This document shows positions 50,683-62,909 of a stretch of 64,000 nt of DNA, piece by piece. Each line of letters begins with the position of its first letter. Positions within the stretch are counted from its first letter, which is position 1. The notes below the pieces were generated by a model that saw nothing but the letters and a program-made list of their open reading frames with translations, did no database searches and was not told the DNA's origin. The DNA is from Metellina segmentata (taxonomy: Eukaryota; Arthropoda; Arachnida; Araneae; Tetragnathidae). The DNA is taken from the NCBI GenBank assembly GCA_947359465.1, contig OX375877.1:25369235-25433234 (forward strand). Direction: 5' to 3'. Both the position numbers and the translations under genes were made by a program.

Positions 50683-50954
50683 GCCGCCCAACCAGCATGG
50701 TGGTTATGATCCTCGGTTGTCACCGAGTGGGCCCGGGTTCGAATCCCGGATAAGGCATGGATGTAAAATTGGGAAAAGAAGTCGGACTTTGACCAGGAAT
50801 GGATTTCCGTCTTGAAAGGAAAGCAACTCACCCCTTCTGTTCTTTGCTGGGATCATCGTTTGTAATAATAAAAATTATTCTGTACTTGTCTTGAATGCTT
50901 CTGTTCATCCCTTGCTTTCATATGTATCCCAGAAGAACATACGACAACAACAAC
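50683..50954 (+). repeat. Second SINE family, tRNA-like head and (CAA)n tail
   Basis: The head GCATGGTGGTTATGATCCTC with GGGTTCGAATCCCGGATAAG is tRNA-like with a good B box. The tail is ACGACAACAACAACAA. AATTGTTCTGAA and AATTGTTGTGAA flank it. The 23.8-kb Tc1 fragment shows the site without the SINE. Confidence 0.8.
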
Positions 50955-51254
50955 AATTGTTGTGAAATTCGAATCGTCTGTTTTTCTATGTATGTTCTTC
51001 ACATCCTCCAATTTTTATCGCGATAGGACAACTCCTTCCTGGTGCATCGATTTGTTTGTTATAGAGAGTAATTTCCAGGTTAATGAGTCTTTTGATGTTT
51101 TTATAGGATAGTCCTTTTATGCTTATAACTATTAGATCGTATTCAACTGCGGAGTAAAAGCGTCTGACGCTGTGAACTCAGAAACTATATGGGTCAGCGG
51201 AAACTATATGGGTCTGGGTAGTTAGCAGAGCGACGATTTTGAAACTATGTTCAG

Positions 51255-51480
51255 CCAAAGACCGTCGTGTGATGGGCTGTGGTGCACATTAAACCTGTTG
51301 TGGCATCAACTGTCGTCCTTCCGTTGGCGTGGTGTGGAAGTTTGGAGAGTGGGGTGCCAGCTCAGGTGTCGCTCTCGTCATCTGACCGTAGTTAAAAATT
51401 ATGAGGTGATGTCCTTGGATCTTTCTCTTTGATACCGAACCCGGACCGTGCTCTAGTGTGACGTTAATCAACTCCCCGCC
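51255..51480 (+). repeat. Main-family SINE, head missing
   Basis: The body (GGCGTGGTGTGGAAGTTTGG, GGGGTGCCAGCTCAGGTG) and a shortened tail (GTGCTCTAGTGTGACGTTAA) are present; the head is lost. Confidence 0.68.
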
Positions 51481-51827
51481 ACCCACAAAAAACACGAAGC
51501 ATTAGATGACCGTAGTCAATAGTTACTCCTACTCGCTCCAAAAGCATAATTGTCTCTACACTGCTAATCCTGGAGTGCTGACCTTACTCTACTTAATGCC
51601 TGCTTTCAATCGCCTTAGTCTCGACCCGTTCTACATGTTCCTGCAAATTACTGTAGGTCTATCAAGGGAACTGCTTCAAACACAGCGGCTGTCCCTGTGT
51701 GTTGCCAAAGAAACGAACCACGTTTAGTTTTGTATTGGGGATGCTTGAACAGAGGTATTCACGTTTGACACATTGGCGCACTTGAGGACATATGTCAGAT
51801 TTTTTTCTTACTTGACACCGATGCGAT

Positions 51828-52825
51828 CTTTTCTTGTAAACTACATCTGTGCTCAGCCAACATTCGCGAAACGAAATGTAATGTCATCCTACAGAATCAT
51901 CCCTATTTGAAATGAACGATTCCTGTTTCTATAGCGACCGACAGAACTCAGATTTGGTGTCGGGAGCAGTTACTGTGGTGAGACAGTAACTCAAACATGA
52001 TCCCGAGTAATTGTCTACCTTTCCCAAAGGACTTTCGTACTTATACGTATCTTTTCTTGTAAACTGCATCTTTCCTGAGCCAACGTTCGGCATGTACCGT
52101 CATGTAAGAATTTGACGGACAGCTGGTTTAAAATTAAACTATTTATTTACATAAATTAAATATTTACAAGAAAATTTAAAAAGATAATTAAGGGCACAGC
52201 CATCGACAACCGAATCCTGCCTGGAGCCAAAGTAACAAAATGGCAAAACAGAGACGTCTGTCTCTCGTCGAATCTCGAGTCCGAATCCCTCCTCAAATCC
52301 ACGTTCGCTTCGCTCCACAGAACCGCCGCTGACAACGAGAGGGGGGTGAATTCCGAGCCCTTTAGAAATGTTTATGTCCTCTCCAGAACAGAAACACCCC
52401 CACACAGATGCGAAAACCGTCTGTCATGCCGACTTGAGTCCCCCACAGCAAAACTTGATCCCAGACATGGGATTAGGGAACCGACGGAAACTCCAGCTGT
52501 GTATGGATCAAATGGAACGCCGGGCCGCCGATGAGCCGCACGTGCAAAGTATGAAGTTGTTTTTGCATTTCGAAACATTCCAGCGTCCACGTGTTAGGGA
52601 AAAGGGTCGGCTAGTACCATATGGTACAGGCAATAAACAACAAAAAATCTTATGTCATCCTTGAGAATCATCCCTATTTGAAATGAACGAGTCCTGTTTC
52701 TATAGCGACCGGCACCACTCAGATTTGGTGCCGAGAGCAGTTCTTGTGGTGAGACAGAAACTCAAACATGATCCCGAGTAGTTGCCTACATTTCCCAAAA
52801 GACTTTCGTACTTATACGTAAATAA
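51828..52825. repeat. About 220-bp direct repeats with an insertion
   Basis: TCTTTTCTTGTAAACT(A/G)CAT occurs at 51829 and 52049. AGAATCATCCCTATTTGAAA through TTTCGTACTTATACGTA occurs at about 51890 and 52665. The stretch 52110-52640 interrupts the second unit; it has open frames on both strands without a recognisable product. Confidence 0.55.
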
Positions 52826-52829
52826 TCAT

Positions 52830-53920
52830 AGTTTGAAGAAAAACGAAATAGAGGTCGAAATTCAAGCAACATTTCCATCATCTGAACTAGTACTGGGCAT
52901 CACCCATTAACTTAGCCCGGAATGCAGATAGGTGGTCCCGGAAAAGAAGGATACAGTAACTTTGATTCTTATCCTTTCGTCGATATCCCTTGAAGAATGA
53001 TTGTGAAATCAATGCTTATCTTCTCAATATAGCCTGGAAGTTTCACACTTCAAACTGGAATTAGTCATTCGTGCCGTAAATATTTCTTTCCAGTGAATTC
53101 TAATCGATAAAAAAGTCCAGAATCATCCTCGGAAGTTCTCTTGAAGGCGCTTGTCAACTTAGTGGCCACTTGTGGATTCTCTGTCGATCTTCCTACCCAC
53201 AATAAAGAAAGGGCACGACATATACAAACACGAACTATAAATAGGAATTCCTATCTAAAGTGGACTTGAGTTGTATGTGTTCTCCTTTTATTAGAATTTA
53301 TCTGCAGGCTTTTTTGTATGGAGATGCACTGAATTATCAGCTTCCGCATTCTGTGAGATTTAAGTGAAATTGCGATTACCTTGAAGATTGTGTGTCCTGT
53401 ACCTCACGTGGTATGATAGATACTCAATATGCCATTAAAGATTAGGCCAAATAATGTGAACAAAAGTTTGTCCTCTTTGTATATCTGTGAAAAGTTCGGA
53501 TTTGGTTTGTCTCTCTACCATTTTCCTACACGAAGCACACCCTGCTTAAATCTATAAACTATTTAGATTAAATTTCTACCGAACGCGAATTGCAGTTTAC
53601 AATCTTGTCCCTCTATTTTTAGAACTGATAAATGAGTCAGCTTATCTATTTCATGTGTTTCCTAAAATGTATAAGTTCATTGAAACGTAATTTTGGGATT
53701 AAAATGCGATTTAATGTAATTAAGGCGATGCAAAAAAAAAAGTAATTATTAGCAAGCTTTTAGCAGAACAAATTAGATGTACTGATTACAAATCAAATGC
53801 TTACAATCCTGAATTTCTCTTTTTGTCAATTCATAATAGAGACGGGAATTTTTACACGCAACTCGAAACTGCTTAGTGTTTAGCTATTTTAGTCATGCGA
53901 GGGTAAATTCGTTTCAACAA
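52830..53920. other. No gene seen
   Basis: Apparently unique AT-rich DNA without long frames. Confidence 0.45.
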
Positions 53921-53924
53921 ACGT

Positions 53925-54128
53925 AGGCAGGTAGTTAACTTTCGTCGCACTGGAGCAACACAACGGGTTATTAGTGACGGTCCGGAATCAATCGCAAAGG
54001 GAAATATCCGAGGACATCTCGTTATTTTGAACCACGGTCAGATGACGAGATCAACACCTGTGTGAGCTAGCACCCCACTCTCTAAACTTTCACGCCAAAG
54101 AGATTACATTTGAGGCCATGACAGCTAG
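53925..54128 (-). repeat. Main-family SINE, head missing
   Basis: The reverse body is AACCACGGTCAGATGACGAG, then CACCCCACTCTCTAAAC. The tail side at 53935 is TTAACTTTCGTCGCACTGGA. A (TC)n microsatellite follows at 54137-54157. Confidence 0.65.
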
Positions 54129-54863
54129 GCATTCTGTCTCTCTCTCTCTCTCTCTAATATGTGTACCTCGTTCAATTCAAAAATTATATTTGTGAATCAA
54201 AAGGGGTTGTTTAGTCACGGAAAAGAAACCCGAACCACTTCTCTATACTCGAGCAATTTTAACAGTAGAGAAAATTCAAAAATGGAGTTTGACAGGAATT
54301 AAAGTCCTATAAATTCAAATTCATAAAATTTGCATAAGGGACCGTCTTCATATTAAATTGAGCACCTTCATAATTTCCAATGTAAACAACACCCCACCTA
54401 TTTCAAATCTATATTAAAATTTAAGTTCAGACACCAAATTATATGTCAACTTTTACGTCTTACCGTTTGAAGTTACGAGTACAGATAGATTGGAGCTCGT
54501 AATGTTAAATCAGTATCTTAGACTTTTATGGATATCTTCCTAAATATTATTTTTATAGCGCTGATATTTTGGCCTAGTTATTTTTAAACGACCCAAACAA
54601 AATCCACGTAATATTTTATCTTAAAAATATTTTTTAGTATCCAATAATAATTATTAAATTGATGTTTGAAAAAATTATGATGGCAATCGATTTAGAAAGA
54701 CTTTTTGTTTTGCCGTGCAAAATATCAGCTCCTTCTGATAATTAGTGTTTAAGCTACATAAAAATTTTCCTCATCACTGCGATTTTAGGGGGAAGCTAAA
54801 ATTTTAAAAAGAGCATATGACAAACCTAGGATAATAATTCTTAGATTATTTGCCATTGCATCT

Positions 54864-55858
54864 TCTCTACTATTATAAAAGGAAGTGTTTGTCTGCCTGT
54901 GAAGACTGTGCTGACGAATCTATGGCACTTACGATAGTTAGATTTGGCACACAGGTAGTCAGAATTTCTTGCAATTTCTGCCCCGTTTTTTTTAATTCAA
55001 TCCACAACATTTTAAAATTAATTTAATGACATTTAATATTATTATTGTTTTCTTTAGAATGGCAACACCATAAAGAAATGACAGATTCTAAATTTATTTT
55101 TTCCGTGTTTCCATTTGATTTTCCGAGCTACGCTTTCACCGAAGAAAAAAGCAAATAAAAAGTTTCTACTGGAGTAATGTAGTTATTTTTTCTATCTCAT
55201 AGATCGTTAAAGATAGAGTAAAAATTTCAACGGATTTGAAATCTGCGGAAAATTTCACATTAGAACAATACCTAAAAATATGATTTTCTATAAATAAATT
55301 ATTTTTAAATTCTAACTTTTATATTTTATCCTGTACGAATTTGTTTTCTATCGTGGCCGAGAAATCACTGATTCCATTTCCTGCGCTCAAACAAAAACAA
55401 ATAAAAATTATTTGACTGGCATTGTTTAGTTCTTTTTTGTATAATCGGGATTGGTTATGATGGATTAAAAATTTCAACGGATTTGAAATCTGCGAAAAAT
55501 TTTACACCAGATAAATTCTTTATACGTTTTATTTTCTTTTAATAAATGATTTTTCAATTAAATATTTATATTTTCGCAAGAGATTGTGACGTCACGCCAG
55601 TAGGATCTCTTCGCAATTCGAATTTGGCCGCGTTTGACAAGGACAAGGCCATCACGGTTGTTATCCAATAGTCTACGAAATCCTATTTGGTTTGCGAAGC
55701 AAACCACCACGGCCAGCGCCGTGATGGTTGTTATCCAATAGGCTACGAATTCCCATTTGGTTTGCGAAGCAATCGGAATTCGTAGTAATCACCGGGGGTT
55801 AGCGATCAGGGTTCACCCCTGACCAAATGCAACGTCCTGCTGGCCACGCAGTGGCTAG
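54864..55858 (+). mobile_element. Complete non-autonomous Helitron
   Basis: It starts TCTCTACTATTATAAAAGGA and ends GCCACGCAGTGGCTAG|T, with the hairpin intact. At 995 bp this is the cleanest Helitron copy in the window and a good reference. It contains the shared module twice (about 55210-55270 and 55470-55510) and palindromes such as TTTGCGAAGCAAACC. No Rep/helicase gene. Confidence 0.83.
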
Positions 55859-55901
55859 TAGTAAATATAATAATGAAGTTCTCAAATCGTTTCCACTCTC
55901 A

Positions 55902-57890
55902 TCTATATAAATAAGAATGGAGTGTTTGTTTGTACATTCAATATTTTCGACCCATTTCAAGTTTTCTATCCGTTTTGGACCCTTCTGATGCCGAATCGCC
56001 TTTTTCTCGTTTGGTGTCTGTCTGTATGTTGTGCCCTATACACGTCCACGCGGTTTAAGATATTTTCATGGAAATTTGCATACAATGAGTACTTATCTTC
56101 ATTTAGTGAGTGGCATTGGTTGCGAAAGTCTGTCTGTCCGTCTTTCTGTTCTAAGCTCGATTTTGTGTTTGTGTGTTTGGGTAGACATCACATTAATTGT
56201 ATACCAGATATTTGATTACAATGTGTTTTATTTTATACATTATTTATTAGTTTAGTGAATGCAATATTAAACATTTTTGTATTGTTATATTTAGAAGAGT
56301 TTCATGCTAAAACACCTGAGTAAGTATACTTAAATCAGCCACAATTTGATAGTTTTCGAAAAATTGGATTGTAGTTTGAGTATTACGATTACTTTTATTT
56401 GCTTTACCAGTAATGCTGAAAACCAATTATCTCTCTATATTAAAAAAAAGTTACCGCCGCCGCCGCCGCCGCAGGATTGAAAAATGTGTAGTTAAGCTCG
56501 ATTCTTAGACGGTTTCCCGAGAAAGTACTGATCGGAAAAAAATGAAATTAACATGCTTTGTTCTTCATCGTATTCCCTGGATAATTATTAAAATTTTTTT
56601 TCCGATGCGGCTATTAGTTTAGGTTTTATTAAGTGTTAAAGTTGAAGAAGTGAAATTTCTTCCGCGAGTGAGCAAAACACATTCAAATTTTCAGTCTTCA
56701 GTCGTGAGTTTTTTCTAAGAGTACCTCTCAACGTAAATGTTTGCAGCTCGTCGAGTTTTTTTTTTAATTTCAATTTGGTTCTTGATAATATTTTTTTGAA
56801 ATTCGGGAAAAATCGGGACTTTTTTGTTACTTTTTTTTAAAGTGCCGTATCTATATCTTATTACTATTAGTTTTTAATTTTTAAAATATCGCAGTATACC
56901 TCAGAATGTACTCTTTCTTACGGTACTATTATTTTTGAAATCGGTTAATAATTAAATTAGATGCGATCAAAAGTTGGTGATACAAAATTCGGAATCTTTG
57001 GATATTTTCGCTACTTTTTGTCACAACAGTTATATCTACAGAAAAAACCATTATTTTTTAAATTTGAGAACATCACTGAATACATTACATTACACTCTTT
57101 CTTATGGTACAATTCTTTTTTAAATTGGTTAATAAATAAAATCGATGCAATTAAAAGTGGGTCATACAATTTTCGGAACTTTCAGATCGTAATTTCCGAT
57201 ACAAAACTAAAACTGTCATATCTATATCGTATTACTATTAGTTTTTAATTTTTAAAATATCGCAGTATATACCTCAGAATGTTCTCTTTCTTACAGTACA
57301 ATTATTTTTAAAATTGGTTCATAAATAAATTGGATGCAATCAAAAGTTGGTGACACAAATTTCGTAATTTTTATTTCGCGGAGCAAATTCGCGGAGCACT
57401 GCATTCGCGGAGGGTTGTATTTTTTACTATCGGGTTTGCCAGATATCAAATTTATCGTAGCACCAATTGCCATGAAAACGATTTCTTTTTATTTGGCGAG
57501 GAAAAAGGCTCGCTTTTTTCCCTCTCTTTTCAGACGGTTTACCGAGAAAGTACAAAGTACAGATCGTAAAGTTTTTAGATTAACACGGTTTACTTAAAAT
57601 TGTACAGGCAACAAGATGCAGAAGATTTTTTACTGATGCGGCTATTAGTTTAGGGTGCATTAAGTGTTAAAGTAAAAATAAGTGAAATCACTTGCGAAAG
57701 AGGTATTGGTTTGCGAAGCAAACCAAACGGGATTGCGTAGCAATCCCCGGGGGTCGGTGAGCAGGTTGCGAAGCCCTCGCTGTGACGTCATGGACCGGAA
57801 AGTGAAATTAGGATAATAGAAATTATTCAGATAATTTCACTGTGCGAAAGGAATGTTGGTTTGCGAAGCAAACCAAATGGCATATGTAAA
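55902..57890 (+). mobile_element. Second Helitron-type element, 3' end unclear
   Basis: It starts A|TCTATATAAATAAGAATGGA, a Helitron-like 5' end. The interior has three or so imperfect repeats of about 280 bp (ATATCGCAGTATACCTCAG, TCTTTCTTACGGTAC, ATGCGATCAAAAGTTGG). Palindromic tracks (GGTTTGCGAAGCAAACCAAA) lie near 57.7-57.9 kb. No clean CTAG end, so the border is approximate. A (CCG)n run sits at 56456-56473. Confidence 0.5.
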
Positions 57891-57894
57891 AGGA

Positions 57895-57970
57895 GTGTGG
57901 GTTTGCTTCGAACTCGGAACCTTTCGGTTGCTAATCTGTTATTCTTCCAACTGGGCTACCGCGGTCATTC
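57895..57970 (-). repeat. SINE tRNA-like head fragment
   Basis: GCTTCGAACTCGGAACCTTT and AACTGGGCTACCGCGG are the reverse complement of the variant SINE head at 30.87 kb. It is not a functional tRNA gene. Confidence 0.5.
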
Positions 57971-58207
57971 AACAGACGTAATATACCGGTGAATAGTAAT
58001 TATATCAAAAGTAACTTATGTACCATTACTTTTAATCGATAATTAATAACACTAATAAGTAAACATTATACTGAACAGGATAATTTATCTATATTGTTTT
58101 AGTAGATTATATTTTTATATGAAATTTATAAATATTTGCTACACACGAAGAGTGACATCAACATTATCCGCCCCGATCTCAAAAGAGTCTAGCTATGCCT
58201 ATACGCA

Positions 58208-59301
58208 CACCCGTCAAAAAAAAAAAAACACCCGATTGCAACTGCACAATTTACATTACAGAACAAAACGGAAGGTAGCTATCGATGGGGATGAATGTTT
58301 TCTACAAATATCAATACTTAAAATTCGTCTAAGGGGCCTTCATATTTAATTGGGTGCTCGCTCCGATAATTTCAATACGAACCCACATCTTTTATCACAA
58401 ATTTGGAATTTACACACAATTTCAGGCGGATTTGTAGAAAAAATCATGAAAAACTACGTAAAATTGACCGAGAAAATCCATAAAATCCATTGAGGGAGCG
58501 TATAAATGTTCGGAATTCAATCACATTATAATTATTAATACAGACGTGTAGTGACCGTCGCAGTCAATGACCTGTTGCAGACGCCTTGGTATGGAGTTCA
58601 TTGAGATGGTAACAAATTCGGAATCCATTCTGATTGAATCCCAAGATCTGTTGGCAGAAATTTCTGTTTTCACTTTGTGAACAATCCCCAATAACTATAA
58701 TAACGAATTTTTCAAAAAGTCTCATTGCGCTACTAATTATGCACGAATGAGCTGGAATTTGGCATTCCGATGTTTAATTGACAGTTGAATCACATGGTGT
58801 CAAAATTTGCCCATGTTTGTATTCATAATTTTTATGAATATTAATTTCATAATTGATAAAAAATAGTAAATTTAGTTTGATAATTAAAATGTTTATAGAT
58901 TGTGTTTGGGTTTTTGGGTAGCAAAAGATGAAAAAACAATTTCCAAGAAAAATTAATGTTTGTAGCAAATATAGCAATAAACGTGAAACACCAATAAACA
59001 TTAGGAGATCTAATTTTCAAACACTTACAAATCGGTGAGAAATCCAATCAAAATGATGAACTTTTTTTTTATTTCCGCCTGAAATTGTATGTAGAATCCA
59101 AATATATAATAAAAGATGGGGGTTCGTATTGAAATTTTCTGGATAAACACCCAATTTAATATGAAGACGGCCCCTTATATAAATTTTAAGTATTGATATT
59201 TGTAGAAAACATTCACCCCTATCCATTGCTACCTTCCGTTTTGTTCTGTGATGTAAATTGTGCATTTGCGATCGGGTGAGTCGTTTTTTTTTTGACGGGT
59301 G
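58208..59301. mobile_element. Palindromic transposon with a Tc1 fragment in the centre
   Basis: The ends CACCCGTCAAAAAAAAAA and TTTTTTTTTTGACGGGTG are inverted. About 230 bp of each arm pair (ACAAAACGGAAGGTAGC and GCTACCTTCCGTTTTGT). Inside, on the - strand at 58545-58640, is M-N-S-I-P-R-R-L-Q-Q-V-I-D, the typical C-terminal end of a Tc1 transposase. Confidence 0.7.
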
Positions 59302-59309
59302 TACATAGA

Positions 59310-59830
59310 GTAATGATGCTCTAATCTACATGTACTTCATGTTCATTCAGAAAACAGGTTGAGCTCATTTCAACCCGTGCCTTACCATTAAAAGAAACTC
59401 GAACGGGCGATTGTGAAAGTTCGAAACCAGTCGACGCGTTTGCTACCTTGATAACTGGATCGTGATAGAGGAGTGACGCACGCATGACACAGGCTGCTAC
59501 GTCACGACGCGAATGGTGCCAACACGCGGATGTAGTGGAGTGTTCCTGTAGGGACCTCAAAAAGAAAGACATGTCTGAGACAGCATGGCAATGAATCAAA
59601 TTTGAATGCAGTGGCGCTTATGTGCTCTTGAACTCGACCGAAACGACCAATGAGCGATGACGGGTCGTTCATTAGTTGTGCGAATTGGATCTTTTGTAAT
59701 GTTGAGATTGATGAAGAAGGGCATTAATACAACTCTTTTGGTTAGTAAAGTTCTGAATAGATATGAAAACGTACTTTCCAAGAAGTGAATGAACAATCTC
59801 GATTGGACAATCAGGTCAAAAGATAGATGT
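59310..59830. other. Unassigned, one 92-codon - strand frame
   Basis: The frame at 59321-59599 (start M-I-H-C-H-A-V-S-D-M) has GC content above its surroundings. It shows no motif I recognise and no convincing splice sites. It could be a fragment of an unseen repeat. Confidence 0.25.
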
Positions 59831-59843
59831 GTTTATGCGTTTT

Positions 59844-59921
59844 ATTTACATGACTGAATTACTTGGAATATTTACATGACTGAATTACTTGGAATATTTA
59901 CATGACTGAATTACTTGGAAT
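59844..59921. repeat. 26-bp tandem repeat, three copies
   Basis: The unit ATTTACATGACTGAATTACT then TGGAAT occurs three times without mismatch, followed by a partial fourth copy. Confidence 0.9.
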
Positions 59922-60199
59922 ATTTTTATGATGAATCACCGTATGCCTCATCTTGATACTTTCAGAAGCAAAGATAATTAATATACTTTCAACACATATA
60001 TTTAAAAAAAATTTTAAAGACAATTTCCTTGTAGTTCAAGATGAAAGTGGTTCCTTAAAATAAAGGTAATTCACAACGTCATGTAATATATTATCAGAAA
60101 GATAATACTTTTATCTATACAATAAAATCTGTATGAGCCTGTCAGAGTGACCGAGAGATGTCTAATTTTACTTGACAGTGTGTGTAGCAGTGGCCAAGA

Positions 60200-60500
60200 A
60201 CGGAGGGACACTGTACACCTAAATTGACATGCACATTTATTTACAATACAGTTGAAAGCTTCGAAATACACGTCGCACCGTCCGGTGCATAAAGAAAAAT
60301 GTCTGACACCTCCAAATTGTAAAACAAGTCTATCCTTATTCGTGTTCTTTTTCAGAATTGCACCCAATATTTCATGTTCTTAATCGTATCAGAATTCATG
60401 CACTGTCATCCATCGATGTTCGTCCACTAGAACAAGTTGCAACTAGAACGCAAGAACAACTGTTCTTGTAACCTATAAGTGTTTGTAGTGAAGGACAGAG
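60200..60500 (-). repeat. Paralogous copy of sequence around 15.80-15.86 and 16.24-16.32 kb
   Basis: On the - strand it reads AAGAACAGTTGTTCTTGCGT, then CATCGATGG and GAAAAAGAACACGAATAAGG in the same order as at 15.8-16.3 kb. It lacks the MITE at 15861-16232 (junction near 60419-60421). Confidence 0.6.
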
Positions 60501-60509
60501 AATTGTGGT

Positions 60510-62220
60510 GAAGGACAGAGAATTGTGACAGCCTGATCGGACTATCTGGTCAAACGGTACAGTTTTTATGGGAGATTATGATTATATTCGAATTTATAGT
60601 TTTATTATGAGCCCATACGTGCCCCAAGTTTCAGAAAGAAAGGAAAGATTAAATAGTTTGTCTTTAACATACACATTTCAGGCGAAAATCAATAATATAC
60701 TTTTTAAATTCAAAGTCGAAACCATTTTAAATTACCTTGAAACTAAAAAGGTCTTTCAGAAAATCGTGTATCCATCTTTATAAAGGTTGTATACTTATCT
60801 ACAAAATAAGCCCTCATTTCGTTGATTATACGCTTAGAATAAAAGATACAATGGAGCTAATGATTCTAGAATCATGAAAAATTGCTCGATTTTTAAAATT
60901 TTAAATTAATAGGAATAGATTGCAAGTAGCGGTTCTAACTTTTTTGCATATTATATTGGTGTTTGGCAACCCAAACTCCAAGTTGTAAGAACGAGAGAGA
61001 TCAGAGTGGGTTGGTTTGTGGACTGTTTTGATTTGATATGGAATAATGCAAATTACGAACTACTTTGAAGAGCTCGTGGATGCATTCAATGAAAAAATTT
61101 GATCACCCTAACTCCGTAGATACGGAAGTGGAGAAACTCTTGAAACCAAATGAAATTGGAAAGAAAATCGAAAGTTTGGATAATATCGTGAATTAATTGT
61201 TCTCTGGAAGTTTCGCGTAGCACTAAGAATTCGCGATGTCATCAAGCGTTTCTTGGAAAAACGAAAATTAAAACTGGCGAAATGGAGTAGCTATTGCAGA
61301 TAAAGCAACGAAACTTTCCAATGTGATCAAGCTTACGAAATTGAGTTCCAAAATTAACCAATGGGTTGAAATTTTGAAACAGTTTCCAATTCATAGTTCA
61401 TTACAATGAATCGTTGAGCATGGTCAACAAATTCAGTTGTCTCAAATTACATTAATTCCTCCCTGGGTGTATATTTCTCTCCCGTTTCAGTAAAATTTTA
61501 CTGTGTGTATGTTCATTAATTTGACGTTTTTTGGCTCAGCGTTACCAAATAGGGTTCATGCACCGTAAAACCCGAGAAGCTAACTTACCTCAAAGCTAAT
61601 GGAGGCAGATCTGTCTTGAATACATTCTTAAACGAAACATTTTCTTATAAGTGTTAGTTTAGTAGCAATTTTTTTAAAATTTTAATGCCATAATTCCTTT
61701 TACTAAAGACCTTTTTTCCTCAGTAAATCAATGCGTTTTCGATTTTCCCTCTTTTTGACATTTTACCGACCTTTACAACCACTGTGAGTGGTTCTTTCAG
61801 TTTCAAATCAAGCGCCGTTGATCTCGCAATAATCCGTCTTTCCTATAATGCTGCTTAAATACCGCAGTGAAGGTTTCAGGAAATGAAGGACATAACTCCC
61901 AATTAGCTTAAATCACAATTTCCTGCCCCACATCGAAAAACGCATTTCCCGAAAGCAAACCTTTCTTTATTTGAGAGCCTAACTGAGGGGGATAATCAAC
62001 CCCTTCGGCATTACATGTGCCGAATCCCCCCCTATATACACTCAAGTTCAGATCGACATACACTTGTTCATTCTTTAAGTTTATTAAAAATCAGCGTAAA
62101 CATAAACTTATTTAGCATTTTCACTAGAAATTATTCGAAACAAGCAAAACTGAACAATGAAGTTTTGAATTGCTTATATTCAATGAAGGCAGTGTCCATT
62201 TACATCTGAGCCATTATTTA
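60510..62220. other. No gene seen
   Basis: AT-rich sequence. A stretch at 61080-61410 has short broken frames rich in K and E but no family signature. Confidence 0.4.
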
Positions 62221-62228
62221 AATCGGTA

Positions 62229-62906
62229 CAGCTTCAGTCTGCGTTTATCGCGGTGGCAGTGACCTTGCCGCTTTTTTTGTGACGCACTTCTAATGTCGCA
62301 AGGGAAATAATTATTTCATTTTTTTTTTTTTTTTGCAACGGAAAGTAACAAACTACAGAAATACATTTGTAAACGTTTTAAAAAATATATTGCATATGTA
62401 AATAAATTGTATAAAAATTTATAAAGAATAATAAAGAAAAAAGATATATTATAAAGAATATATAAAAAAATATTATATATATATAAATTGTATAAAAATA
62501 TATAAAGAACAACCTGAGACGGCAGGACTGTATCATGACATGTATTAAAATGAAAGAAAATTCTACAACTGGCGAAAAACCATTAAAAGAACCAATGAAA
62601 TCGAAGAAAACAATTTAAAAGGACCAATGAAATGAAGGGATAGTTTAAAATAAAATAACCAGTGGAATGAAAGAAAAAAATTCAAACAAACCAATGAAAT
62701 CCAACGACCATTGAACGGATTTTAAAAGAACTTTCTAGAATACTCGAAATTAAATTTTAAACTTTCCGCTCGCCGAGGTTGCCTTAAAAAAGTGATATAA
62801 CAGTATACAGATGGGTTGCCTTAACCTGCCGTAACTCGCTACTACAAGTGCGTCAAAAAAAAAAGCAACAAAGCCGTTCACATCGTGATAAACGTAGACT
62901 GAAGCT
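62229..62906. mobile_element. CAGCTAC-family MITE
   Basis: The left end CAGCTTCAGTCTGCGTTTAT and right end ATAAACGTAGACTGAAGCT are inverted; TA is on both sides. The right half matches 12.03-12.35 kb closely. Confidence 0.72.
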
Positions 62907-62909
62907 TAA

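Larger units (their letters stand above)
49962..51068 (+). mobile_element. Tc1 element interrupted by a SINE
   Basis: The TIRs CACTCTATAACAAAAAAAAA and the inverse of TTTGTTTGTTATAGAGAG, each followed inward by GCACCA/TGGTGC, are flanked by TA. Its left part has lost most of the N-terminal coding region. The SINE at 50683-50954 lies after the transposase stop codon. Confidence 0.82.

Noticed and set aside
52139..52664. Overlapping frames of 62-98 codons
   Set aside because: Frames occur on both strands with no domain, splice site or codon bias; they lie in a probable insertion inside a direct repeat.
51880..52821. LTR pair of a retrotransposon
   Set aside because: The repeats are a tandem 220-bp array with a third partial unit; no TG...CA ends, primer-binding site or gag/pol in between.
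55922..56255. Hydrophobic frames just inside a Helitron 5' end
   Set aside because: No homologous frame in sister elements, and composition-driven; treated as chance.
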